A DNA stretch of 5,359 nucleotides. Origin: an uncultured Bacteroidales bacterium. Lineage in GTDB: Bacteria > Bacteroidota > Bacteroidia > Bacteroidales > JAUNSR01. Position 1 is the stretch's first letter, and each line of letters starts with the position of its first letter. The translations under genes and the position numbers were made by a program. The stretch covers positions 1-5,359 of the forward strand of contig CAMTOW010000184.1 of NCBI GenBank assembly GCA_947074245.1, read 5' to 3'. The notes under the pieces are model-generated. The model ran no database searches. It had not been told where the DNA came from and saw nothing but the letters and a program-made list of their open reading frames with translations. Of the stretch, positions 1 through 5,359 are shown in pieces.

Positions 1-996
1 GTCCCTATATGCAGGTCTGACAACTGAATAATCCTGTATCCGCTGAACTCTGAAGCTTATGAATACAATAAAATGTCGTTGAAAAGCTATACGTCTATAA
101 AAGGACAGAATACGAAAACGAGAGATTATCCGGATAACAACTTTTTCCCGTCGATCAATACCGCCTATCGATTCAGTGAGAAGCAACAAGTGCGTTTCGC
201 ATACGGAGCGTCGGTAAACCGACCTGAATTCCGAGAAGTATCGCCATCGGTATATTACGATTTCGATCTTTTCAGTGATGTAAAAGGGAACAAAGACCTG
301 AAAACGGCTTATATCCAGAACATCGATCTTCGCTATGAATATTATCCGCAAAACGGAGAGGTGATTTCACTAGCCCTGTTCTACAAGAATTTCAAAAACC
401 CGATCGAATGGACTTATCTGGATGCAGGAGGTAGTTACACCTTCACATTCGAGAACGCCAACCGCGCCAACAACTACGGGGTAGAATTGGAAATCCGAAA
501 GAATCTTGATTTCATCGGTCTGTCGGATTTCAGTCTGAACTTCAACGGAGCGTTAATCAAAAGCGAAGTGCAGTTCGACAAGAACAGTCTTGAAAAAAAC
601 CGACCGATGCAGGGACAATCCCCATACCTGGTGAATGTAGGGCTTTTCTATCAGAGCCCCAGATACCAATTCAACGTGGCAGCACTCTACAACCGAATCG
701 GGAAACGCATTATCGGTGTGGGACGCGTGGATTCGAGCGTAGGAGGAAACATCAATAACAACATCCCCGATTCTTACGAACTACCGCGCAACGCGATCGA
801 TTTGACATTCAGCAAAAAGATCGGAAGGATGATTGAAATCAAAGCCAGCATCACAGATCTGCTTTCCGAAAAACTGCAATACGTGCAATATCCAGAATTC
901 GTCGATGCAGACGGGAAGATCCACAAAAGACGTCAGGTTACGAAATCCTTCTCACCGGGACGCAACTTCAATGTAGGAGTCACTATGAATTTTTAA
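1..996 (+). CDS. TonB-dependent outer-membrane receptor, C-terminal part (5' end outside window, probable frameshift near 25-31)
   Basis: This is the C-terminal beta-barrel part of a TonB-dependent receptor, which imports a ligand across the outer membrane using energy from TonB-ExbBD. The signal peptide, plug domain and early barrel lie outside the window. Counting from the Met codon at 73, which is an internal Met and not the true start, the conserved barrel motifs are FAYGASVNRPEFREVSP (42-58), a GN-x-DL-type stretch with IQN-x-DLRYEYYP (72-92), ALFYKNFKNPIE (101-112) and FENANRANNYGVELEIRK (126-143). The protein ends in a beta strand with terminal Phe (VGVTMNF), the usual outer-membrane barrel ending. 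The stop is TAA at 994-996. The frame of the main body meets TGA at 25-27, while bases 2-28 in the next frame read SLYAGLTTE, which looks like the expected preceding barrel strand. One missing base near 29-31 would join them. The next gene follows after 37 bp with no promoter or terminator between, so the two are probably co-transcribed. The family is clear; the substrate is not. Confidence 0.9.
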
Positions 997-1033
997 AATA
1001 AATCTCATTTCAAAATTTCAACAATCAGAAAAA

Positions 1034-2527
1034 ATGAAAAAAATCAATCTTTCCACATTATTTCTTTCTGCAGCTATGATCGCAGCGTTCAGCAGCTGTT
1101 CTTCCAAAGAAGACGAACCGTCGAAGGACGACATTCAAGCAGAAGATCTACCGTTCTTGTTTAACGACAATGAAATCGGTAACGGAGATCAGGAATTTGA
1201 AATAACCGGAAAATACACCTTACCCAAAGGAACCTACAAACTGCGCGGATGGTGCTATGTAACCGAAGGCGCGGAACTAACCATCGAACCGGGTACAATC
1301 ATCAAAGGAGAAAAAGACACCAAGGCGGCCTTGATCGTAGAGCCGGGCGGAAAACTTTTCGCACAAGGTACATCTACCGCTCCGATCGTATTTACCTCGG
1401 AAGCAGCTCCGGGAAGTCGCCGTCCGGGTGATTGGGGAGGTTTGATCGTATGCGGAAACGCAGTAAACAACAAAGTAAAACAACAGATCGAAGGGGGCCC
1501 ACGTACCGAACACGGAGGAACGAACAACGATGACAACTCGGGTATCCTAAGCTATATCCGCGTAGAATTCGCCGGTTATCCATTCAAAGCAGACCAGGAG
1601 ATCAACGGAATCACGTTCGGATCGGTAGGTCGTAAGACACAGATCGACCACCTTCAGGTATCGTACAGCAACGACGACTCGTTTGAATGGTTCGGAGGTT
1701 GCGCTGACGCCAAATATCTGGTAGCTTATCATGGTTGGGATGATGATTTCGATACGGACAACGGTTTTTCGGGTAACCTTCAGTTCCTTCTAGGAGTACG
1801 CCATCCGAAACTAGCGGATACATCCCTATCCAACGGATTCGAATCGGATAACAACTCAAACGCAGGTACAGAGAACCCTTATACAACCTGTACGTTCAGC
1901 AACGTTACGCTGGTAGGACCTCTTGGTCAGGACGCAGCGTTTGAAAACACCTCATCGTATATCGACGGCGGCTCGATGAATCCACAGAACGGGTCGAAAC
2001 TCGGGGTATTCCAGGCAGCAATGCAAGTGCGACGCAACTCTCGTCTGAACTGTTTCAATTCAGTAGCAATCGGTTATCCGGTAGGATTGATGATTGAAAA
2101 CGACAAAGGCGGAACAGGACAGACTGCCGCAGCGGAAGGAATCATCAACATGAAAGGACTTGTATACGCAGGTATGGGAATCCTTGGTTCGGATGTAAAC
2201 AAAACCTGGAAAGACGTTTATTCTCCAGACGCGGGTACAACGGTAGATGACAGCAAAGTATCCTTCTCACACCAGTTTTTCCTTGAACAAGGAAACCGCT
2301 ATTATGAAAGCATCGAAGAGTTGGGTCTGAAACAACCGAACAGCCTTCTTGCCAATCTCAATTACGGACCGAAATCGGGAAGCCCGCTTCTATCGGGAGC
2401 AGACTTTACCCACAGTCAGTTAAGCAGCGGATTCGACAAGGTTAATTATGTCGGAGCATTCAGTAGTGAAAATGACAACTGGATGTCGGGATGGACTAAC
2501 TTCGATCCTCAAAATACGGCTTATTGA
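1034..2527 (+). CDS. Surface-type lipoprotein with predicted parallel beta-helix fold, partner of the upstream TonB-dependent receptor
   Basis: This 497-residue protein begins with a lipoprotein signal peptide: KK, a hydrophobic core (residues 5-19) and lipobox FSSC with Cys22 as the predicted lipidated residue. The next residues, SSKEDEP, are acidic and resemble the Bacteroidota signal that sends lipoproteins to the cell surface. The body is rich in short beta turns such as EGAELTIEPGTIIKG (78-92) and EPGGKLFAQGTSTAPIVFTS (103-122), typical of right-handed parallel beta-helices. Acidic aromatic clusters follow: DDSFEWFGG (214-222), WDDDFDTDNGF (235-245) and NGFESDNNS (267-275). The tail DNWMSGWTNFDPQNTAY is, as I remember it, a familiar ending of uncharacterised Bacteroidota lipoproteins found next to TonB-dependent receptors. 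No type IX secretion C-terminal domain or catalytic motif is visible. The start ATG at 1034 is preceded by an A-rich stretch and is fixed by the signal peptide. I infer a ligand-binding or capture role for the upstream receptor; an enzyme or adhesin is possible. Confidence 0.85.
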   Translation: MKKINLSTLFLSAAMIAAFSSCSSKEDEPSKDDIQAEDLPFLFNDNEIGNGDQEFEITGKYTLPKGTYKLRGWCYVTEGAELTIEPGTIIKGEKDTKAALIVEPGGKLFAQGTSTAPIVFTSEAAPGSRRPGDWGGLIVCGNAVNNKVKQQIEGGPRTEHGGTNNDDNSGILSYIRVEFAGYPFKADQEINGITFGSVGRKTQIDHLQVSYSNDDSFEWFGGCADAKYLVAYHGWDDDFDTDNGFSGNLQFLLGVRHPKLADTSLSNGFESDNNSNAGTENPYTTCTFSNVTLVGPLGQDAAFENTSSYIDGGSMNPQNGSKLGVFQAAMQVRRNSRLNCFNSVAIGYPVGLMIENDKGGTGQTAAAEGIINMKGLVYAGMGILGSDVNKTWKDVYSPDAGTTVDDSKVSFSHQFFLEQGNRYYESIEELGLKQPNSLLANLNYGPKSGSPLLSGADFTHSQLSSGFDKVNYVGAFSSENDNWMSGWTNFDPQNTAY

Positions 2528-2559
2528 TATTTTCATCGGCATATAAATTATTGCACATC

Positions 2560-2600
2560 AAAAACTGTTTCGGAGCAATCCGGAGCAGTTTTTCCTTTTT
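2560..2600 (+). terminator. Rho-independent terminator of the receptor-lipoprotein operon
   Basis: A 14-bp stem is formed by 2560-2573 (AAAAACTGTTTCGG) and 2580-2593 (CCGGAGCAGTTTTT), with two G-U wobble pairs, around the six-base loop AGCAAT. It runs into a T-rich tract ending at 2600 (TTTTTCCTTTTT). It starts 32 bp after the lipoprotein stop codon. The stem also has A and T runs on its outer edges, so weak termination of minus-strand transcripts is possible. Confidence 0.88.
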
Positions 2601-2680
2601 AACCAATCCGCACACAACGCCCACCAATATAACCAATTAATAATCTGACGAATACAAAGCTAAAGCGTATTTTAAAAACA

Positions 2681-2768
2681 TCAGGCAGAAAAATCAAAAC
2701 GATCAGGCAGAAAATCGAGGAATACCAGGCGGGAAATTAAAAAAAGTCAGGCAGAAAATTTGAGAGTG
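2681..2768. repeat. Four-unit tandem direct repeat, exact 22-bp period
   Basis: Units begin at 2681, 2703, 2725 and 2747, each exactly 22 bp after the last. The conserved part is the first 13-14 bases. Units 1, 2 and 4 share TCAGGCAGAAAA-T (unit 1 has one extra A), and unit 3 is the variant CCAGGCGGGAAATT. The remaining 8-9 bases of each unit differ. A fixed period with a conserved core and free spacer is what phased protein-binding sites show, since 22 bp is about two DNA turns. A decayed minisatellite or part of a small non-autonomous element is equally possible. It lies between two convergent genes, where no promoter for either is expected. No fifth unit is convincing on either side. Confidence 0.8.
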
Positions 2769-2844
2769 GAAGAATAGAACAATTCGCAACCGTTCTCCAA
2801 CACTGAAAAGAGAGACAGAAAGACTCGTTCCGATCGTTCGGATA

Positions 2845-2877
2845 CAAAAAAAGAGGTAAACCTCAAGGTTACCTCTT
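2845..2877 (-). terminator. Rho-independent terminator of the ahpC-ahpF operon
   Basis: Read on the minus strand, AAGAGGTAACC pairs with GGTTTACCTCTT around the loop TTGA, giving an 11-bp stem with one bulged base. A T run follows immediately (the A run at 2845-2850 on the plus strand). The stem starts 21 bp after the ahpF stop codon, the right place and orientation to end the peroxide operon. The plus-strand side lacks a comparable T tract. Confidence 0.88.
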
Positions 2878-2898
2878 CTGTGATTCAATCATTTCTTA

Positions 2899-4464
2899 TC
2901 AACCCATCCATCCGATGAGATTTCCTTTGATCCGATCTTCAAAAGCCGTCAATGCAGCTTTCGCTCCCTCGCCCATCGCCACTACAATCTGTTTGTACGG
3001 AACAGTGGAAACATCGCCCGCGGCGTAAATACCCGGCGTATTGGTACGGCAATGCGCATCGACCAGAATCTCTCCGACACGATTGGTATCGACGAGTTTT
3101 TTGAAAACATCGCTGTTGGCACTTAATCCGATCTGAACGAAGATCCCGTCGACATCCAATGTCTCTTCGGATCCGCTAACGCGATCTGTAAAGTCGAGCC
3201 CGACCACTTTTCCGTCGTTGCCGATTACCCGGCGCGTCTGTTTGTTGGTATGAATGGTAACGTTGGGCATTGCCGCAAGTTTCTCCTGCAACACCTTATC
3301 CCCTTTCAATTCCTCAGCAAATTCGAGTACGGTAACCTGAGAAGCAATTGCCGACAGATCTATCGCAGCCTCCAACCCTGAATTTCCGCCACCGATAACC
3401 GCTACTTTCTTTCCTTTGTAGAAAGGACCATCACAATGCGTGCAGAAAGCCACGCCCGACCCGATGTGATCCGATTCGCCCGGAATACCCAGTCGTCGCC
3501 AACTCGCACCCGTCGCAATAATGAGCGCTTCGGATTTGAGAGTCTCGCCCAACGAAGTCGTGAGCCGCTTCATTCCCTTATCGATCGTCGCAGACAAGAC
3601 TTTACGATTGTCGAACAAGGTAATGTCGTAGACCGCCATGTGCTCTTTGAGGTCGTTACCCAACTGGCGACCAGTGGTATAAGGCACAGAGATCACATTT
3701 TCAATTCCAACCGTCTCCAGAACCTGCCCTCCGATCCGATCGGCGATCAAAGCTACTGAAAGACCTTTGCGAGCTGAATAAATAGCAGCAGAAGTTCCGG
3801 CGGGACCTCCTCCCACGACAATGACGTCGAATTGTTTCTCTGCGGAATCGATTTGGATCGGAGCCGAACCGACCTCCTCTTCCAGTTTCCCAAGCAGATC
3901 CGCCAAACCGGCTTTACCGACATGAATCAGTTTATCTCCGGCAAAAACCGATGGAACGGCTTGTATTTTCATTCGATCCGCCTCATCCTGATTGATTGCC
4001 CCATCAATGATGGTATGGTGTATTTTCGGATTGATCATGGAAATCAGGTTGAGCGCCTGTACCACATCCGGACAGTTCGTACAACTCAACGATACGAAGG
4101 AACGAATGTGAACCTCCCCGCTAAGCGCCTTGATTCGCGCCAGAAGAACCGAATCGGGCAAGTTTTTCCCTTTTCCATCCAGATTCAATATGGCAAGAAG
4201 CAATGTCGTGAACTCATGTCCGTTGGGAATCATTCGGAATAGGATCGAAACAGGCTCGCCATCCTTCAAAATATCAAACTCCAACCCGTTGCCTTCGGAC
4301 ACTTCCATCGAAATCTTATCGGAACATGAAGCGACATCCGTCAGCAAGCCAATCAACTCATCCCGTTCGGAGTGAACGGAATCTATTTTGATCCGAAACT
4401 TATATTCGGAAACCAGATCCGCGAACAATACGCGAACCTGGTCTTTTAAATTCTTATCTAACAT
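2899..4464 (-). CDS. ahpF: Alkyl hydroperoxide reductase subunit F (NADH:peroxiredoxin reductase)
   Basis: AhpF is a cytoplasmic flavoprotein that takes electrons from NADH through FAD and two disulfide centres to re-reduce AhpC. From the chosen start it has 521 residues, the length I recall for E. coli AhpF. An N-terminal region of about 200 residues with the two-thioredoxin-fold layout carries the redox pair C128-T-N-C131 followed by PDVVQALN. A thioredoxin-reductase-like part follows: FAD-binding GGGPAG (218-223), active-site C341-T-H-C344-D, NAD-binding GGGNSG (358-363), and the second FAD motif GIYAAGDVS (478-486) with PYKQIVVAMGEGAKAA after it. All key residues are intact. The start at 4464 is preferred because the protein then begins MLDKNLKDQ, like known AhpF proteins. 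An in-frame ATG at 4470 would add Met-Pro and overlap the ahpC stop as TGATG. The N-terminal extension rules out plain thioredoxin reductase. Confidence 0.95.
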   Translation of the reverse strand: MLDKNLKDQVRVLFADLVSEYKFRIKIDSVHSERDELIGLLTDVASCSDKISMEVSEGNGLEFDILKDGEPVSILFRMIPNGHEFTTLLLAILNLDGKGKNLPDSVLLARIKALSGEVHIRSFVSLSCTNCPDVVQALNLISMINPKIHHTIIDGAINQDEADRMKIQAVPSVFAGDKLIHVGKAGLADLLGKLEEEVGSAPIQIDSAEKQFDVIVVGGGPAGTSAAIYSARKGLSVALIADRIGGQVLETVGIENVISVPYTTGRQLGNDLKEHMAVYDITLFDNRKVLSATIDKGMKRLTTSLGETLKSEALIIATGASWRRLGIPGESDHIGSGVAFCTHCDGPFYKGKKVAVIGGGNSGLEAAIDLSAIASQVTVLEFAEELKGDKVLQEKLAAMPNVTIHTNKQTRRVIGNDGKVVGLDFTDRVSGSEETLDVDGIFVQIGLSANSDVFKKLVDTNRVGEILVDAHCRTNTPGIYAAGDVSTVPYKQIVVAMGEGAKAALTAFEDRIKGNLIGWMG

Positions 4465-4469
4465 AGGCA

Positions 4470-5033
4470 TCAGATTTTACCTACAAGATCAATACTTGGT
4501 TTTAAAGTCTCTTTTCCTTTCTGCCATTTCGCAGGGCAAACCTCTCCATCGTGAGAAGCTACGAACTGAAGAGCTTCCAATCGACGCAACAACTCATCCG
4601 CATTACGGCCAACATTGCCCGCTACCACTTCGTAAGCTACGATTTTACCTTCCGGGTTTACAACAAACGTTCCTCGTTCGGCAAGACCGATCTCTTCGAT
4701 CATCACATCAAAACCACGAGTGATCACACCTGTCGGATCGCCTAACATCGGATATTTGATTTTCTTGATGGTTTCGGACGCATCGTGCCATGCTTTGTGA
4801 ACGAAGTGAGTGTCGGTCGATACCGCATAAATCTCGCAACCCGCCGCTTTGAATTCATCGTATTTGTTGGCTAGATCTTCCAATTCTGTCGGACAAACGA
4901 ATGTAAAGTCTGCCGGGTAGAAGAAGAACACTGACCATTTACCCAATACGTCTTGTTTTGAAATTGATTCGAACTGATTGTTTACGAAAGCCTGAGCGTT
5001 GAATTCTACGATTTCTTTTCCTATTAGTGACAT
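4470..5033 (-). CDS. ahpC: Alkyl hydroperoxide reductase subunit C (typical 2-Cys peroxiredoxin, AhpC/Prx1 type)
   Basis: AhpC is the cytoplasmic peroxidase that reduces hydrogen peroxide, organic peroxides and peroxynitrite and is recycled by AhpF, the next gene. It has 187 residues, the same as E. coli AhpC, and begins MSLIGKEI. The peroxidatic cysteine is C47 in PADFTFVCPTE, with supporting P40, T44 and R120 (ERGTFVV). The resolving cysteine is C166 in HDGEVCPAKW. The C-terminus SIDLVGKI closely matches the family. There is one extra cysteine at C66. The start ATG (5031-5033) is fixed by the homologous N-terminus; upstream is AT-rich with only a weak AAAAAG stretch, normal for Bacteroidota. 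It is the first gene of the operon, with promoter and OxyR-like sites upstream, and its stop is 5 bp from the preferred ahpF start, suggesting translational coupling. The call is secure. Confidence 0.97.
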   Translation of the reverse strand: MSLIGKEIVEFNAQAFVNNQFESISKQDVLGKWSVFFFYPADFTFVCPTELEDLANKYDEFKAAGCEIYAVSTDTHFVHKAWHDASETIKKIKYPMLGDPTGVITRGFDVMIEEIGLAERGTFVVNPEGKIVAYEVVAGNVGRNADELLRRLEALQFVASHDGEVCPAKWQKGKETLKPSIDLVGKI

Positions 5034-5093
5034 AATCTTTTTAATTTTAAAATGTTATACTTTTATTTTTGTTCTATTCTTATTTTGATAGTA

Positions 5094-5125
5094 CAAAGAT
5101 AGAGCAGCCGACATTATCAATCAAA
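5094..5125 (-). promoter_or_regulatory. Bacteroidota-type promoter of ahpC-ahpF
   Basis: On the minus strand, a -33 element TTTG (5125-5122) is followed after 20 bp by a -7 element TATCTTTG (5101-5094), matching the Bacteroidota primary sigma consensus TTTG / TAnnTTTG at every fixed base. Transcription would start near 5086-5090, leaving an AT-rich leader of about 55 bases before the ahpC ATG. The upstream edge touches the OxyR-like motif, as expected for an activated promoter. Confidence 0.8.
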
Positions 5126-5160
5126 CAGATAAAATCTATACCTTTATTGATAAAATCTAT
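5125..5160 (-). promoter_or_regulatory. Tandem OxyR-like operator in the ahpC/oxyR divergent region
   Basis: Two copies of the 13-mer GATAAAATCTATA lie on the plus strand at 5128-5140 and 5149-5161, exactly 21 bp apart. Read on the minus strand they form two 15-bp motifs, ATAGATTTTATCAAT (5160-5146) and ATAGATTTTATCTGT (5139-5125). These match the classical OxyR element ATAGnTnnnAnCTAT at all fixed bases but one each. The classical tetramer site has two such elements with a 22-bp period; here it is 21 with a 6-bp gap. The site abuts the -33 element of the ahpC promoter and ends 5 bp before the oxyR ATG, so binding could activate ahpC-ahpF and repress oxyR. The use of the E. coli-type consensus in Bacteroidota is an inference. 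Confidence 0.7.
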
Positions 5161-5165
5161 AACGA

Positions 5166-5359
5166 ATGACTATACAGCAATTAGAATATATCGTAGCGGT
5201 GAACAAACATCGCCATTTCGTAGCGGCATCGGAACAAGGCGGATCAACGCAACCGACGCTAAGCACGAGGATTCAGAAAATGGAAGTAGAGTAGAACACG
5301 AAATTATTCGATCGATCCAAACAGCCCGGGACACTTCCATTGATGGGCATGCGGGTGAT
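5166..5359 (+). pseudogene. oxyR: OxyR-type LysR-family regulator, N-terminal part, interrupted by an in-frame TAG (possibly sequencing error)
   Basis: OxyR is a peroxide-sensing LysR-family activator. The visible part is the N-terminal winged-helix DNA-binding domain: MTIQQLEYIVAV, then HFVAAS and the helix-turn-helix stretch TQPTLSTRIQKME. A TAG at 5292-5294 replaces what should be Leu in the E-E-L-like stretch (residue 43), and the frame then continues with the typical NTKLFDRSKQP up to the window end. Other departures from the family as I remember it are Gly25 where Cys is usual, Ser27 for Val, Arg35 for Met or Leu, Gly55 for Val or Ile, and TLPLMG for a PT-x-MG-like stretch. The peroxide-sensing cysteines lie outside the window. 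Position, divergent to ahpC with OxyR-like sites between, supports the identity. Either the gene is broken or the contig end is error-prone; I favour the latter. It is a LysR-family regulator with high certainty and OxyR with good certainty. Confidence 0.8.

Larger units (their letters stand above)
2528..2898. other. Intergenic region between convergent genes
   Basis: These 371 bp separate the stop of the lipoprotein gene (plus strand) from the stop of ahpF (minus strand). From left to right they hold the plus-strand terminator, an AT-rich spacer with no recognisable gene, four 22-bp direct repeat units, a second spacer with a small hairpin (TCCGA/TCGGA around a four-base loop, 2829-2842), and the minus-strand terminator. 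I see no convincing coding sequence. The longest minus-strand open frame (2703-2888) runs through the ahpF terminator and the repeats and encodes a Phe-rich peptide with no recognisable family signature. Confidence 0.8.

Noticed and set aside
1249..1886. Several overlapping open frames inside the lipoprotein gene on both strands
   Set aside because: They are shadows of the real gene: no start signals, no family likeness, and biased Arg/Pro/Ser-rich composition from out-of-frame reading.
2651..2671. Inverted repeat AATAC / GTATT as a terminator or operator
   Set aside because: The stem is only 5 bp with a large loop and no T tract, so it is too weak to call.
2681..2768. CRISPR array
   Set aside because: The repeated core is only 13-14 bases with 8-9 base gaps, far shorter than CRISPR repeats and spacers, and there are no cas genes in view.
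2899..4464. Thioredoxin reductase (trxB)
   Set aside because: The extra ~200-residue N-terminal region with its own CTNC pair and the adjacent ahpC identify AhpF.
3436..4745. Plus-strand open frames opposite ahpF and ahpC
   Set aside because: They lie wholly antisense to secure conserved genes and have no recognisable domains or upstream signals.
5087..5102. Direct repeat GATAG at 5087 and 5098 as another regulator site
   Set aside because: It is short, the copies are only 11 bp apart, and they overlap the promoter -7 region in AT-rich DNA; chance is sufficient.
5139..5146. oxyR promoter -7 element TACCTTTA on the plus strand
   Set aside because: It lacks the final G of TAnnTTTG, and no TTTG lies about 20 bp upstream (the nearest is at 5084-5087). 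The oxyR promoter therefore remains unassigned.
5292..5294. TAG recoded as an amino acid in oxyR
   Set aside because: No other gene here has an in-frame TAG, the neighbouring substitutions point to damage or error, and reassignment of TAG is not expected on a Bacteroidota chromosome.

Overview
The window reads as a piece of a Bacteroidota chromosome, most likely order Bacteroidales; I cannot name the genus. The evidence is a TonB-dependent receptor of Bacteroidota type, a lipoprotein whose acidic stretch after the lipobox cysteine resembles the Bacteroidota surface-export signal, A-rich start regions without strong Shine-Dalgarno sequences, and a promoter of the Bacteroidota TTTG / TAnnTTTG type. 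All the protein families present fit this assignment and nothing looks recently transferred.

Left half, plus strand (1-2600): the C-terminal third or so of a TonB-dependent outer-membrane receptor (to 996) is followed after 37 bp by a 497-residue secreted lipoprotein of predicted parallel beta-helix type (1034-2527). A strong intrinsic terminator lies at 2560-2600. The pair looks like an operon encoding an outer-membrane transporter and a surface partner. The substrate cannot be read from the sequence.

Middle (2528-2898): 371 bp between convergent genes. It holds the plus-strand terminator, a four-unit direct repeat with an exact 22-bp period (2681-2768), and a minus-strand terminator (2845-2877) for the ahp operon.

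Right half, minus strand (2899-5160): a textbook peroxide-defence operon, ahpC then ahpF, whose reading frames nearly touch. The upstream region has a well-matched promoter (5094-5125) and, directly behind it, two OxyR-like operator motifs 21 bp apart (5125-5160). Divergent from it, oxyR starts at 5166 and runs off the window. OxyR would sense peroxide and activate ahpC-ahpF. AhpF uses NADH and FAD to pass electrons through its disulfide centres to AhpC, which reduces hydrogen peroxide and organic peroxides.

Both ends of the window look damaged. The receptor has an apparent one-base frameshift near 25-31. oxyR has an in-frame TAG at 5292-5294 plus several changes at normally conserved positions. 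Because these defects cluster only at the extreme ends, I suspect low-quality contig ends rather than two real pseudogenes, but the sequence alone cannot settle it.
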